This document shows, in pieces, positions 27,532 to 36,194 of a DNA stretch of 64,000 nucleotides. The stretch is from Paenibacillus dauci (lineage in GTDB: Bacteria > Bacillota > Bacilli > Paenibacillales > Paenibacillaceae): contig NZ_KQ040799.1 of assembly GCF_000971985.1 (NCBI RefSeq), positions 124,001 to 188,000 of the forward strand. The letters run 5' to 3'. Both the position numbers and the translations under genes were made by a program. Positions within the stretch are counted from its first letter, which is position 1. Every line of letters begins with the position of its first letter. The notes below the pieces were generated by a model. It was not told the origin of the DNA and ran no database searches. It saw nothing but the letters and a program-made list of their open reading frames with translations.

Positions 27532-28057
27532 CAATTCCCTCCTATAAATCCGCGTATCTTTTTATTCGTTTTGAATAATTATAAAATAGGTTATCTAAAA
27601 ATCATGTCGAACGCTAGGATAAAAATAAAACTTTATTTATTTAATTTTCGACTTTCTATATCTTTAGTAGTGAGCACTAAGAAACAGAAAATGTCGTATT
27701 TATCACCTATAGTCTTGGTTTTAATTGGTTACAAAAAGTTTACAGGCCTTTTTGTCTAGTCCTTTATCAAAAAAGGCTTATTTGGTAATTTAAACAGTTT
27801 TTTAATTCTGAAGCAGGTAATATTTGTTAATTCATTCGCTTAGCTATATTTGTGTTACTCATGTATCCGTTTTCATTTCTTGCTGTATATAGCATTGTTA
27901 TGAAAATGATTGGAAGCAGATGATTTTTTTATAATCTGTGCTAAAATTGAATTTATTCAAAAGGAGAGCCGAAATCCTCCATATTCGTAGAAACGACAAC
28001 ATTTTCTATTATTTCGGAGAGATTGGCCGGTTTTCCGATAAAAAGGAGCTAAGAACT
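27532..28057. other. AT-rich divergent region between the unknown gene and mscL
   Basis: 525 bp, markedly AT-rich. It holds inverted-repeat copy 2 (27562-27578), a TATAAT for the leftward gene (27583-27578), an 8-bp hairpin GCCTTTTT/AAAAAGGC (27746-27777), a TATAAT for mscL (27930-27935) and, just after it, TTGAATTTATTCAA (27947-27960). No gene was seen; an open frame at 27460-27759 crosses the start of the leftward gene and lacks a ribosome site. Confidence 0.5.
27562..27578. promoter_or_regulatory. Operator-like inverted repeat at the unknown gene's promoter (copy 2)
   Basis: TTATTCGTTTTGAATAA, 16 of 17 bases identical to copy 1. It lies directly downstream of minus-strand -10-like sequences (TATAAT at 27583-27578, TATTTT at 27588-27583) and 31 bp before the start codon. 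Confidence 0.6.
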
Positions 28058-28519
28058 ATGGGTTTAATCAAGGAATTTAAGGAATTTGCAGTTCGAGGCA
28101 ATGTAATTGACCTTGCAGTAGGTGTAATCATCGGTGCAGCCTTCGGTAAAATTGTAACATCCCTGGTAAATGATATTATTATGCCTCCTGTCGGCAAGCT
28201 GCTTGGGGGTGTAAACTTTGCCGATCTATTCTGGGATCTGGATAGAATAACGGGCACCAGTACCAAGGAATATGCTTCACTGGCGGAAGCACAGCAGGCT
28301 GGAGCCGCTGTTATTGCGTATGGACAGTTTATTAATACGGTAATCGACTTCTTGATCGTAGCTATGTGTGTATTTTTCCTCGTCAAAGGTGTTAATATGC
28401 TCAAACGCAAAGAGCATGCCAAACCGGAACCGGAGAAAACGACCAAAGAATGTCCATACTGCCTCAACGAGATTGCTCTCAAAGCAACACGCTGCTCGCA
28501 TTGTACCTCCGAAGTGTAA
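28058..28519 (+). CDS. mscL: Large-conductance mechanosensitive channel with C-terminal zinc ribbon
   Basis: 153 residues. It starts with the MscL N-terminus ('[20 protein letters not shown]'), helix TM1 with '[19 protein letters not shown]', a periplasmic loop and TM2 (about 88-110). Instead of the usual charged helical tail it ends with CPYC...CSHC, a zinc-ribbon-like pair of knuckles. The ATG at 28058 has AAGGAG 8 bases upstream; the frame extends to 27938 without support. The channel opens under membrane tension to release solutes on osmotic downshock. Confidence 0.95.
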   Translation: MGLIKEFKEFAVRGNVIDLAVGVIIGAAFGKIVTSLVNDIIMPPVGKLLGGVNFADLFWDLDRITGTSTKEYASLAEAQQAGAAVIAYGQFINTVIDFLIVAMCVFFLVKGVNMLKRKEHAKPEPEKTTKECPYCLNEIALKATRCSHCTSEV

Positions 28520-28590
28520 AAAACCACCTTCTATTTATACTGGTTTTTGTGAAGTCATTGCACAAATTCCCCCTTATTGCACAAACACGC

Positions 28591-28637
28591 AAAAAAAGCG
28601 CCCTTTTCCGCTAAAGGAAACAGAGGGCGCTTTGTTT
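28591..28637. terminator. Bidirectional terminator after mscL
   Basis: Arms AAAGCGCCC/GGGCGCTTT (28595-28603, 28625-28633) with inner TTTCC/GGAAA pairing, and A- and T-runs outside. It serves mscL and the convergent small gene. Confidence 0.85.
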
Positions 28638-28694
28638 TGGACTTGATACACATCTACCAGCTTATTTTTCTGATCCTGCAGGATCAGTACTTTT

Positions 28695-29000
28695 TTAGAT
28701 GGGACGATTCTGGTTAGGCAGAAGATTGGATAACAGGTTCTTAAGGTCCCGGTCCTCGGTATACTTCTGTTCCCCCGTATCCAGCTCTCGAATACGAATA
28801 TATTCAAAGTGGGACTGTCCGCCAGCAGGCAAAAATCGCATAGGATCTGCCGGATCGGCAGCTACCTGATAGCTCATATCCTTGAACATTCCGATTAATT
28901 GTTCGGTTCCCGGCATTGTATCCCGGTCTACAAAAACCAGTCCTCGCAGAGATTTGGTCTCCTCGGTATAGACAACGTCAAACTTTACTATGCATTCCAT
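28695..29000 (-). CDS. Hypothetical protein (101 aa)
   Basis: A small soluble protein starting MECIVKFDVVY. It is beta-rich at first ('KSLRGLVFVDRDTMPGTEQL') and ends with a charged helix. Met5 of the open frame (29000) is preferred: the AAAGGA site is 11 bases before it but abuts the first Met at 29012. No motif was recognised. It is monocistronic and convergent with mscL across the shared terminator at 28591-28637. Confidence 0.6.
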   Translation of the reverse strand: MECIVKFDVVYTEETKSLRGLVFVDRDTMPGTEQLIGMFKDMSYQVAADPADPMRFLPAGGQSHFEYIRIRELDTGEQKYTEDRDLKNLLSNLLPNQNRPI

Positions 29001-29251
29001 AATGATTATCATCCTTTCATTCGTGGTGTGTTACGGAATTGTAAATATTCCGTCCTCTCCGCTACGTATGATCCGGAGATAATAGCAGAAGATTACTTCT
29101 CCTTTACAATGAACAGCCACATGTTGATCGGCTCCCTATTATAATAGAAGAAACTCGTTTAAAAGAATATGAATTATTTAACTTTTAAGCAACCGGAAAG
29201 GATAAAAAGGAGTATTTTTTTGCCTCTTTAAGATGCCTGTTCAGTATTGAT

Positions 29252-30040
29252 TTACTCCTCCAGCGGTAGCAGACCTGGCAGATAACGCTCCAGAATACGA
29301 CCATAGCCTTTTCCATAACGCCGGATCAATTCTTCGCCCAGATCATTCTCCATCTCATACAGGATCACTTCCTGGGAAAAATGCTGAAGCAGCAGCTCAG
29401 CCATCAATGGATGCTCGGTGACCAATGCCTGAGCAGGCATACTATCTCCTCTCATACCTACAATACACCAGCGACGGTCGATCACCAGCCAGAACTTGCG
29501 GCCACTGGTTCCTTCACGCAGCAGCCGGATACCAGGATGAGCTTCATCATCCACATCTTCAAAAGACCAGAGTACCCGTACACCGCGCTTCTCCGCCTGT
29601 TCCAGCTGCGGCCGGAACCAAGCAGCTTCCTGCTGCCAGATCGCAGCGATAATCTCATCCTCTGCCCGGTCCAGCTCCCTGCTCATAATCTCCATAATCC
29701 GGCGTTCCCCCTCCACACTGTAAAAAGCAGGCGGTTCCTCCATACGAGTGGGCATCGCCTGTTCCAGATAAGAGAGCGACTCACCGATCTGACCGGCAAT
29801 CATGCGGGTGAGTTCCTTGACGGGAAGTACACTGTAACGCGCTGGTTCACCCGGTGTCAGCTGTACTACACCTCTTGTCGACAGACGCTGCAAAGTAGCA
29901 TATACATTGGAACGGGACACGCCGATTCGCTTGGCAACCTCATATCCCGACTGGGTTCCCTGCTGTGCCAGTGCTATAATCACTTTGGCTTCTAGCTCGG
30001 TAAATCCCAGATTACGCAAATGATTGAGTAATTGTTCCAT
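29252..30040 (-). CDS. TrmB-family transcriptional regulator
   Basis: About 262 residues. The N-terminal ~75 form a TrmB winged helix ('LGFTELEAKVIIALAQQG', 'YEVAKRIGVSRSNVYATLQRL'). The C-terminal ~170 residues form the effector domain of the TrmB type, related to phospholipase-D folds and able to bind sugars or other small ligands. The open frame runs to a TTG at 30082 with no ribosome site. ATG 30040 or 30052, just after GGAGAGG, are the realistic starts. It is monocistronic; its target is unknown. Confidence 0.85.
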   Translation of the reverse strand: MEQLLNHLRNLGFTELEAKVIIALAQQGTQSGYEVAKRIGVSRSNVYATLQRLSTRGVVQLTPGEPARYSVLPVKELTRMIAGQIGESLSYLEQAMPTRMEEPPAFYSVEGERRIMEIMSRELDRAEDEIIAAIWQQEAAWFRPQLEQAEKRGVRVLWSFEDVDDEAHPGIRLLREGTSGRKFWLVIDRRWCIVGMRGDSMPAQALVTEHPLMAELLLQHFSQEVILYEMENDLGEELIRRYGKGYGRILERYLPGLLPLEE

Positions 30041-30105
30041 CAGGCATTCCATCCTCTCCGGTTGGCTTGCAGTCTGATCCAAGTGATGTGTATGTATGGG
30101 ACAAC

Positions 30106-30133
30106 AGGCTGATCACCTTGCTTTGATCAGCCT
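30106..30133. terminator. Hairpin between the TrmB gene and the zinc-ribbon gene
   Basis: Perfect 10-bp arms AGGCTGATCA/TGATCAGCCT (30106-30115, 30124-30133), placed 10 bp past the stop of the zinc-ribbon gene on the minus strand. There is no strong U-run, so termination is uncertain. Confidence 0.45.
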
Positions 30134-30143
30134 GCCTGTTGCC

Positions 30144-30989
30144 TTATATCTGCTCTGTTCCACAATGCGGGCACCATTTGGAGCCCTTTTGCAGCACTTG
30201 TCCACATGTCTGGCAGCTGAATGTATCCGCATCGATATCGTCATCGACTTCCATTTCCAGCGGCTCGGTAACGGTAACTACCTTTTGGATAGGTTCCTGG
30301 CGCACCGTCTGCGGTTCGCTCTGCAGCGGATTCTGCTGCTTTGGAGCAGCTGTTGCAGCGACAGCAGGCACTTCTTCTTCCGGTTCTTCATCATGTTCAA
30401 TTCCAAGATCCTGCTTCCAAGAGCGAACGAGGCGATCCAGTTCTTCCTGACGCTCGTGTTCTTCGCGCAGACGGGCTGCCCGGCGGCGTTCCGCTTCGTC
30501 TGCCGTCAATTCCTCCTGCTCGTATTCCTCTTCTTCCTGTTCGCGTGCCGACGAATCGGTCGGGAACACTACAGGCTCGTCGCGTATAATATCCCGTTCG
30601 CGCTGGAATTCTGCCCGATCTTCACTCGGAATCGCCAGTTTTTCCATTTTGCGTCCGCAATTCGGGCAGAAATTCGCATCCAGCGCCACGACCGCTCCGC
30701 ATTCGCATACGCGCTCATTTCTAAGTATCGCTATCCGTGTACGGATTTCTTCAATTTCTTCATTAAGAAGATCACATGCCTTGCACAGTTCAGTCATCTC
30801 TTCTTCGGCAATAGACATATCGCCAGCGCGGTATCCTTCGTAAAAAACTTCACCCATGCGTAGATAATGAACCCCGATCTCCCGCTCAATATCCACAATA
30901 TGGCCGTTCATGCGGTTCACTTCCACTGCATTTTGCGCCCGTTCGGTTGCTTTCCCGGCACCGCTTTTCAGCCGTTGTAACAAATTCAT
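30144..30989 (-). CDS. Coiled-coil protein with two zinc ribbons
   Basis: 281 residues. The basic, amphipathic N-terminus ('LLQRLKSGAGKATERAQNAV') and a helical region to about 90 are followed by a zinc ribbon CECG...CPNCG (about 94-112). A long acidic Glu-rich, low-complexity linker (about 115-255) and a second ribbon CQTCG...CPHCG at the C-terminus complete it. No enzymatic motif. Zinc-ribbon proteins of this sort are often annotated only by the ribbon; a scaffold or stress role is conceivable. AGGAGGAG precedes the ATG at 30989. Confidence 0.8.
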   Translation of the reverse strand: MNLLQRLKSGAGKATERAQNAVEVNRMNGHIVDIEREIGVHYLRMGEVFYEGYRAGDMSIAEEEMTELCKACDLLNEEIEEIRTRIAILRNERVCECGAVVALDANFCPNCGRKMEKLAIPSEDRAEFQRERDIIRDEPVVFPTDSSAREQEEEEYEQEELTADEAERRRAARLREEHERQEELDRLVRSWKQDLGIEHDEEPEEEVPAVAATAAPKQQNPLQSEPQTVRQEPIQKVVTVTEPLEMEVDDDIDADTFSCQTCGQVLQKGSKWCPHCGTEQI

Positions 30990-31222
30990 GACTGTTCTCC
31001 TCCTCTAATTCCACCATCTCACTGTACACCTATAGTGAACGGTTGTACCTGTTTACATTACATTTTTTGATGAAGTTCCATATTGGGGATTACTCATCGG
31101 TTATACATCCATTATAATAGAAGGATATGCATAACAGTACCCGTATATAGGTTGATACAACCCTATCATACCAAATTTCTGCCTCACTTGAAAAAAGCGA
31201 CGCCGGAAAGGAAGATTACCTG

Positions 31223-33301
31223 TTGAAAGACACGATGACCAAACAAGCTCTCCGACCTCAAGGTATCCCTGTTCATACCCCGCTGCCGGCCGCCAAACCG
31301 GCTCCTGCCGATACAAGCATTACCCTTGTTCCCGATGATGCGGAAGACGCAGCCTTTTTCCGTGCATTGGAACAGCAGGGCATTCTGCTGAATGCGCCGC
31401 AGATTGAAGCGGTTCGTCATGGCGAAGGACCTCTGCTTACACTGGCTGGTGCAGGGTGCGGCAAAACAACCGTACTTACGGCACGCGCCGGTTACCTGTT
31501 ATCCGTACGCAAGGTCGATCCCCAGCATATTCTGCTGGTTACTTTTACCACCAAGGCTGCTGCCGAAATGAAATCACGTATCGCCGCCTTGCCGGGTGTC
31601 AGCGTAAGAACGGCACGTGCTATCGAAGCACGGACTTTTCATGCTTTTGGTCTGCTACTGCTGCGCCGTTACGGTAATCTCAAGGAAGATATTTTTGGTG
31701 ATGCCCGTGCCCAGCATGCTGTACTTCAGCGGTTGCGCCGTGAAATTGGTTCCACCAGTATTACACCGCCCGAGACACTGCTCGCTACCTTGTCCGCGAT
31801 CAAGCTGGAAGGTGGATCGGCCGATGATCTGCCCAAGGATACGCCGGAAGAACGTGATCGCTGTGCTCTGTTGTGCCGCTACGAAGAATGGAAACAAGAG
31901 CATCGCAAAATTGATTTTGATGATATTCTGCTGCGCACCGAGCAGCTGCTCAAAGACCCGGATCTACTGGCGATGCTGCAGGAACGTTTTCGCTATATTA
32001 TGGTCGATGAATTCCAGGATACGAACCGGCTTCAATATGAGATGGTTCGCCGACTGGCAGCGAATCACCGTAATCTGATGGTGGTGGGTGATGATGACCA
32101 GACGATTTATTCCTTTAATGGAGCGAGACAGGAATATATTCTCGATTTCCCCAAAGAATATCCCGGTACACGCATTATCGCGCTGGATATCAATTATCGC
32201 AGTCATCCACAGATTCTGGGACTCGGCGTCAAGCTGATTGCCCGTAACGAAGCCCGGCATGAAAAAACGCTGCAGGCCGGGGCATCTGCAGGTCAGAGTC
32301 CACTGTATATACGGCCCGCCCATGCCGATGAAGAAGCCGACGAGATTGTGAAAAGGCTCAAAATCCAGCAGACCGAAGGTCGCTCACTGGGCGATGTCGC
32401 TATCTTGCACCGGACCGTCAGCGGTACACGAGCAATTGCCGAGCGGCTGCTGATGGAAGATATTCCTTTTATCCAGTACGGAGAAGCGCCAGTATTTTAC
32501 GATCATGCACTAATCCGGCCGGTTATGGATCATCTGCGGCTATCTGTCAATTCACGGCGCATGGATGCACTGCCGGGCGTGATCGGGCCGCTCTATATCT
32601 CACGCGATGCCGGTATAGAGCATATTATGAGCCAGGAACAGAAGCAGGCCAAAAAATATCCGCTGATCCACCTGTTTCACTGGGAGCGGCTCCAATCATT
32701 CCAGCGGCAGCAGGTCAAGGACCGGATCGTATTCCTGAAGAAAATCAAGGAAATGAAGCCACTGTACGCGATTCGCGAGATTCGCCGCGTCTTTTATGAC
32801 AAATTCGCCAGTGCAGACTTTAGCGGACCGGCTACACGTCATAAAGATAATATCCGCGAGACACTCGATGAGCTGGAAAGTGCAGCCGGCAAATTTGGCA
32901 CGGTGGAAGAAATGGTCAAATTTGCTGATGAACTGTCTGCCAAGCGAGAGCAAATGCTGGAGCTGATGAAGCAGGAAGCCCCGGAAGGCGTGCATCTGAT
33001 GACGGTTCACCGGGCCAAAGGACTGGAATTCCCGTGTGTCTATCTGCTCGGCGCTTCGGAAGGCATACTGCCGCACAAAGCAGCCCTGCAGGAAGAAGCT
33101 CCCGAAGATGTCAAAGCCGGACAGGGTGTTACCGGACCTGATCCCGAGGGCAAGCTGATGCAGGCAGCGCTCGAGGAAGAACGCCGAATCGCCTACGTCG
33201 CTGTCACCCGTGCCAAGCATGAGCTGTATATTTCGTCACCTGTCATGCATCATGGCAAAACCGTACCGCCTTCACGCTTTTTGCTGGAAGCATTTCAGTA
33301 A
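31223..33301 (+). CDS. UvrD/Rep-family ATP-dependent DNA helicase
   Basis: 692 residues, superfamily 1. Walker A GAGCGKT (about 76-82), motif II 'VDEFQDTNRLQYEM', motif III 'GDDDQTIYSFNGA', motif V/VI 'MTVHRAKGLEFPCVYL' and 'EERRIAYVAVTRAKHELY' are all present, so it should be active. It is shorter than PcrA (about 740) and has an extra ~45-residue Pro/Ala-rich N-terminus. It starts at TTG (31223) after GGAAAGGAAG; an ATG four codons on is the alternative. It may act in repair or in clearing replication blocks, like B. subtilis YjcD. Confidence 0.92.
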   Translation: MKDTMTKQALRPQGIPVHTPLPAAKPAPADTSITLVPDDAEDAAFFRALEQQGILLNAPQIEAVRHGEGPLLTLAGAGCGKTTVLTARAGYLLSVRKVDPQHILLVTFTTKAAAEMKSRIAALPGVSVRTARAIEARTFHAFGLLLLRRYGNLKEDIFGDARAQHAVLQRLRREIGSTSITPPETLLATLSAIKLEGGSADDLPKDTPEERDRCALLCRYEEWKQEHRKIDFDDILLRTEQLLKDPDLLAMLQERFRYIMVDEFQDTNRLQYEMVRRLAANHRNLMVVGDDDQTIYSFNGARQEYILDFPKEYPGTRIIALDINYRSHPQILGLGVKLIARNEARHEKTLQAGASAGQSPLYIRPAHADEEADEIVKRLKIQQTEGRSLGDVAILHRTVSGTRAIAERLLMEDIPFIQYGEAPVFYDHALIRPVMDHLRLSVNSRRMDALPGVIGPLYISRDAGIEHIMSQEQKQAKKYPLIHLFHWERLQSFQRQQVKDRIVFLKKIKEMKPLYAIREIRRVFYDKFASADFSGPATRHKDNIRETLDELESAAGKFGTVEEMVKFADELSAKREQMLELMKQEAPEGVHLMTVHRAKGLEFPCVYLLGASEGILPHKAALQEEAPEDVKAGQGVTGPDPEGKLMQAALEEERRIAYVAVTRAKHELYISSPVMHHGKTVPPSRFLLEAFQ

Positions 33302-33350
33302 CATCGATAAATTCAGTAAGAATAATCCCATAGAATAATGCCCGATAAAG

Positions 33351-33397
33351 CACAAAAAAACTGCCGCTGATCTTATTCAGCAGGCAGTTTTTTTGTG
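33351..33397. terminator. Bidirectional terminator between the helicase and lipoprotein genes
   Basis: 15-bp perfect outer arms (33351-33365, 33383-33397) and an inner GCTGA/TCAGC pair around a 6-base loop. The long A- and T-runs form the outer stem. Confidence 0.9.
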
Positions 33398-33416
33398 TTT
33401 CCATTATCGGTTTCAA

Positions 33417-34130
33417 TCAGGAAGCTACTGCTTCCAGCATAATATCTTCGACTCGCAGAGCACCTGTCTGCCAGCCATACTGCAGAATGACGGTACCGAC
33501 CGCTACACCATCGGACATCTGGGCCGCGACTTCGGCATTCAGCTTGTTATGATCATCCACATAATAGCGGATCACCGAACCGAACTGCGGCAGTTCTGCC
33601 GAATGGGACGTATTAACGGGCAGCGCTACAGCTGGCTGTCCGGGAACACGTGCTTGCACAATCTGTTTGCCTTCTTGATGCAAGATGGAAAAGGATACCT
33701 GATCACGTGTATAGTCCAGCGGGTCTTGCACGTCCAGCTCACGGGTACTGTTCCAGTCTACAATATGCGGTTCGGTAATATACGTACCTGTTCCGTATCC
33801 CCGGGTCGTTATTACCACCGCTTCTGCTTCACCATCTTCATTAAGATCGGTCTGATAGACCAGCGGTTCATAACCGGGACTGCTGACAGTCTGCCAATCA
33901 TAGCCCCGGCTTCTGCCGGTTTTTTCATCTTCAACGGTTATGTGATGATAGACCCCATCGCTGTTCTGACTCGCATACAGACGAATAGGCCCTTCCTGAA
34001 CCAGTGGCGCAGCTGACGAATGGGCTGGTGAAGACGAATCATCCGGAGATGGAGCCGGACTGAATGTGCATCCTGTCGTTTCCAGCAGCACGAAAGCGGC
34101 AAGTATCGTCAAAAACCGCCGATGGTTCAT
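33417..34130 (-). CDS. Putative lipoprotein (237 aa)
   Basis: The ATG at 34130 has AGGGGG 8 bases upstream. The N-terminus is a signal peptide (MNHRRFLTILAAFVLL) ending in ETTGC, a weak lipobox with Cys about residue 20. A Ser/Pro-rich linker follows, then a domain with repeated beta-type segments and a calcium-loop-like 'DLNEDGEAEAVVITTRG' (DxNxDGxxE, FG-GAP-like). It would be anchored outside the membrane. The function is unknown; no partner gene is adjacent. Confidence 0.7.
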   Translation of the reverse strand: MNHRRFLTILAAFVLLETTGCTFSPAPSPDDSSSPAHSSAAPLVQEGPIRLYASQNSDGVYHHITVEDEKTGRSRGYDWQTVSSPGYEPLVYQTDLNEDGEAEAVVITTRGYGTGTYITEPHIVDWNSTRELDVQDPLDYTRDQVSFSILHQEGKQIVQARVPGQPAVALPVNTSHSAELPQFGSVIRYYVDDHNKLNAEVAAQMSDGVAVGTVILQYGWQTGALRVEDIMLEAVAS

Positions 34131-34277
34131 GAATGTTCCCCCTTTGCTCTGAAGATAAATGCAGATCACCATACCAGCCTCAGAATAAAGTAGGATTACT
34201 ATCGCTTATTTCATGAAAAGCTGAATTCATTTATGGAGTAAATCTGAGTGTGCCAGATAGGCTTGCGTCGTTTTAGT

Positions 34278-35213
34278 TTACTGCTTGATCTTGTCCTGGT
34301 CAAAATATTCTTCCAGCGTCAGATCCTTGGCGGCCACGTCTTGTGCCAGCTCTTTGCCGATATAGCGGATATGCCACGGCTCCCATGTGTATCCGGTGAT
34401 GGCATCGGCGCCTTTTTTGTAACGAATCACGAATCCGTATTCTGCGGCATGCTGCTTCAACCATTTACCTTCAGCGGTTTTGCCAAAGCTCTGTTCCAGT
34501 CCGTATCCGATACCCGGGCCGGATACATCAATAGCCAGACCGGTCTGATGCTCACTGGTACCGGGGCTTGCGCTGACACGGTCGGTATACGCTTTGCCTT
34601 TGGTAGCTACATTGTTATTGTAGATGGTGACCTGACGTTTGTAGGAACGATAGCCGGATACGGCGCGCAGATCCAGTCCATCAGACTTGGAAGCTTTGAA
34701 GAGCTCTTCCAGTGCTTCAGCAGCTTCCTTACGCATATGGCTCTTCTCCAGTACACCATCATAGGAAAAAGCAACATCGGGAACGACCAGATCCGGCGGC
34801 TCGTAACCTTCCGGCAGATAGCGATCCTTGTTCACGATCACGGTCATGGATTCCGGATTAGTTACTACATCCTTGCCATCTACCTTTTTAATCGTGGATT
34901 GCAGGGAACTCTCTTCACGCTGCGCGGCCAGATCGGTACTACTGTCCGTAGAAGCGCCTGTCTGCTCACTGCTGGTTGCCGACGGTTGAGCTGCCGTGTT
35001 GTCGCCTGGAGCAGCAGTATTACCACCTGTACTCCCGTTGGTCTCGCCAGTTGTGGTTCCTTGAGCTACTGGTTTCGATGCGTCTGTCTGGGGAGCAGCA
35101 GCTGAATCGTTACCACTATCTGCTGCTCCGCAGCCTGCCAACAGCAGACCGGACACCAGTACACCTGCCGGAATCATTACTTTCCATCCTGTTCGTTTTT
35201 GCTTATCCATCAT
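34278..35213 (-). CDS. D-alanyl-D-alanine carboxypeptidase, VanY/M15B family lipoprotein
   Basis: 311 residues. A signal peptide with lipobox LLAGC (Cys28) and a Ser/Thr/Ala-rich linker of about 60 residues precede the peptidase domain. That domain has the M15B motifs 'SGYRSYKRQ', 'SEHQTGLAIDV' (zinc His and Asp) and 'EPWHIRY' (Glu and His). It removes the terminal D-Ala from peptidoglycan stem peptides at the cell surface. AAGGAG precedes the ATG pair at 35213. There is no van regulatory context, so this is housekeeping wall trimming rather than glycopeptide resistance. Confidence 0.93.
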   Translation of the reverse strand: MMDKQKRTGWKVMIPAGVLVSGLLLAGCGAADSGNDSAAAPQTDASKPVAQGTTTGETNGSTGGNTAAPGDNTAAQPSATSSEQTGASTDSSTDLAAQREESSLQSTIKKVDGKDVVTNPESMTVIVNKDRYLPEGYEPPDLVVPDVAFSYDGVLEKSHMRKEAAEALEELFKASKSDGLDLRAVSGYRSYKRQVTIYNNNVATKGKAYTDRVSASPGTSEHQTGLAIDVSGPGIGYGLEQSFGKTAEGKWLKQHAAEYGFVIRYKKGADAITGYTWEPWHIRYIGKELAQDVAAKDLTLEEYFDQDKIKQ

Positions 35214-35291
35214 GATAAATCTCCTTTGCTCACTGCCTCCATCGGGAAGAAAACAGAGCCGGTTCTACCTACCGGCTCCATACGGTGATCC

Positions 35292-36194
35292 TTATTTTTT
35301 GCTCTGCCGGGATACATGACGTTGTCTAATACGATCAGCCACTTTACGGCGTACTTCCTCATATCCATCCATGGCGCCTTTGACTTCGGGCAGCAATGTC
35401 TGTAGATCCGGCATCGTCTCCTCATCGGGAGATGGCGTATATACAACCAGTGTAGCGTTCTTCTTTAATTGTTGCTGCCAGCTTTTATTGGCATTTTGTA
35501 AATATTCTTCAACTTCGGTCAAACCTTCACCCAGTTGATGCAGTGTACCTGCTGCCGCAGATTCGGCCAGCAGACTGCCCAGACTCGGTTCATCGGATAG
35601 TGTAGCTACAGCCTCATCTTCCTGCTCGGAGATATTCCATTCGGCAGGTGCAGGCAGTTGTTGTCCCCACTGCTGCCAAATTTCACGCAGCAGCTTCTCC
35701 GTACTCCAGCCAGACAAATGCCAGGCGAGCAGCGGTTGATGATGCAGCTGCTCCCAAGCGTGAGCAAGCAGTGTCTGTATCTGTTGTTCCCCGATCTGCA
35801 GATCAGCTCCGGCTGTGTAGTAAGCAGACAAACCCTCGCTCGTATGCAGATAAGGTGTACAGGCAGACAGCACTTCGGCTACCGTCGCATCTGCCGGCAG
35901 TTCATGTACATATTCCAGTCCAATCGCGGACAGAAGCGAAGAACTGACCGATGATGATCCGTTCTCGTTCTCGCCAGCTTCTTCACGCAATACATCCCGT
36001 AGCAATAAATATACCTTTTGCGCCGAAGCACTAAGGCTGTTCAGCAGATGACGTTGTTCCTGCGCAGAAGGCGGCTGAATCGGAATCTCTACCGGTTCGG
36101 CAGACTCTTTTGCATCACCGGAACGCTGGATGGTTCCATGAATCATGCCCTCTGCAATGCGGCAGTCCTGGACAATCCATTCCTGTGTACTCAT
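35292..36194 (-). CDS. Unknown protein coupled to the SNF2 helicase gene (300 aa)
   Basis: A 300-residue acidic, largely helical, soluble protein. It is rich in Gln, Glu and Leu and has no cysteine cluster (so no SWIM zinc finger), no Walker motif and no signal peptide. It ends with a basic tail ('RRKVADRIRQRHVSRQSKK'). Its ATG overlaps the helicase stop by 4 bp (36191-36194), so the two are translationally coupled and likely act together. In related genomes SNF2 helicases of this kind often sit beside SWIM-finger proteins; this is not one by motif. Function unknown. Confidence 0.75.
   Translation of the reverse strand: MSTQEWIVQDCRIAEGMIHGTIQRSGDAKESAEPVEIPIQPPSAQEQRHLLNSLSASAQKVYLLLRDVLREEAGENENGSSSVSSSLLSAIGLEYVHELPADATVAEVLSACTPYLHTSEGLSAYYTAGADLQIGEQQIQTLLAHAWEQLHHQPLLAWHLSGWSTEKLLREIWQQWGQQLPAPAEWNISEQEDEAVATLSDEPSLGSLLAESAAAGTLHQLGEGLTEVEEYLQNANKSWQQQLKKNATLVVYTPSPDEETMPDLQTLLPEVKGAMDGYEEVRRKVADRIRQRHVSRQSKK

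Noticed and set aside
27460..27759. 99-codon plus-strand open frame over the unknown gene's promoter
   Set aside because: It overlaps the 5' part of the minus-strand gene and its promoter region, has no ribosome site, and reads through AT-rich non-coding sequence.
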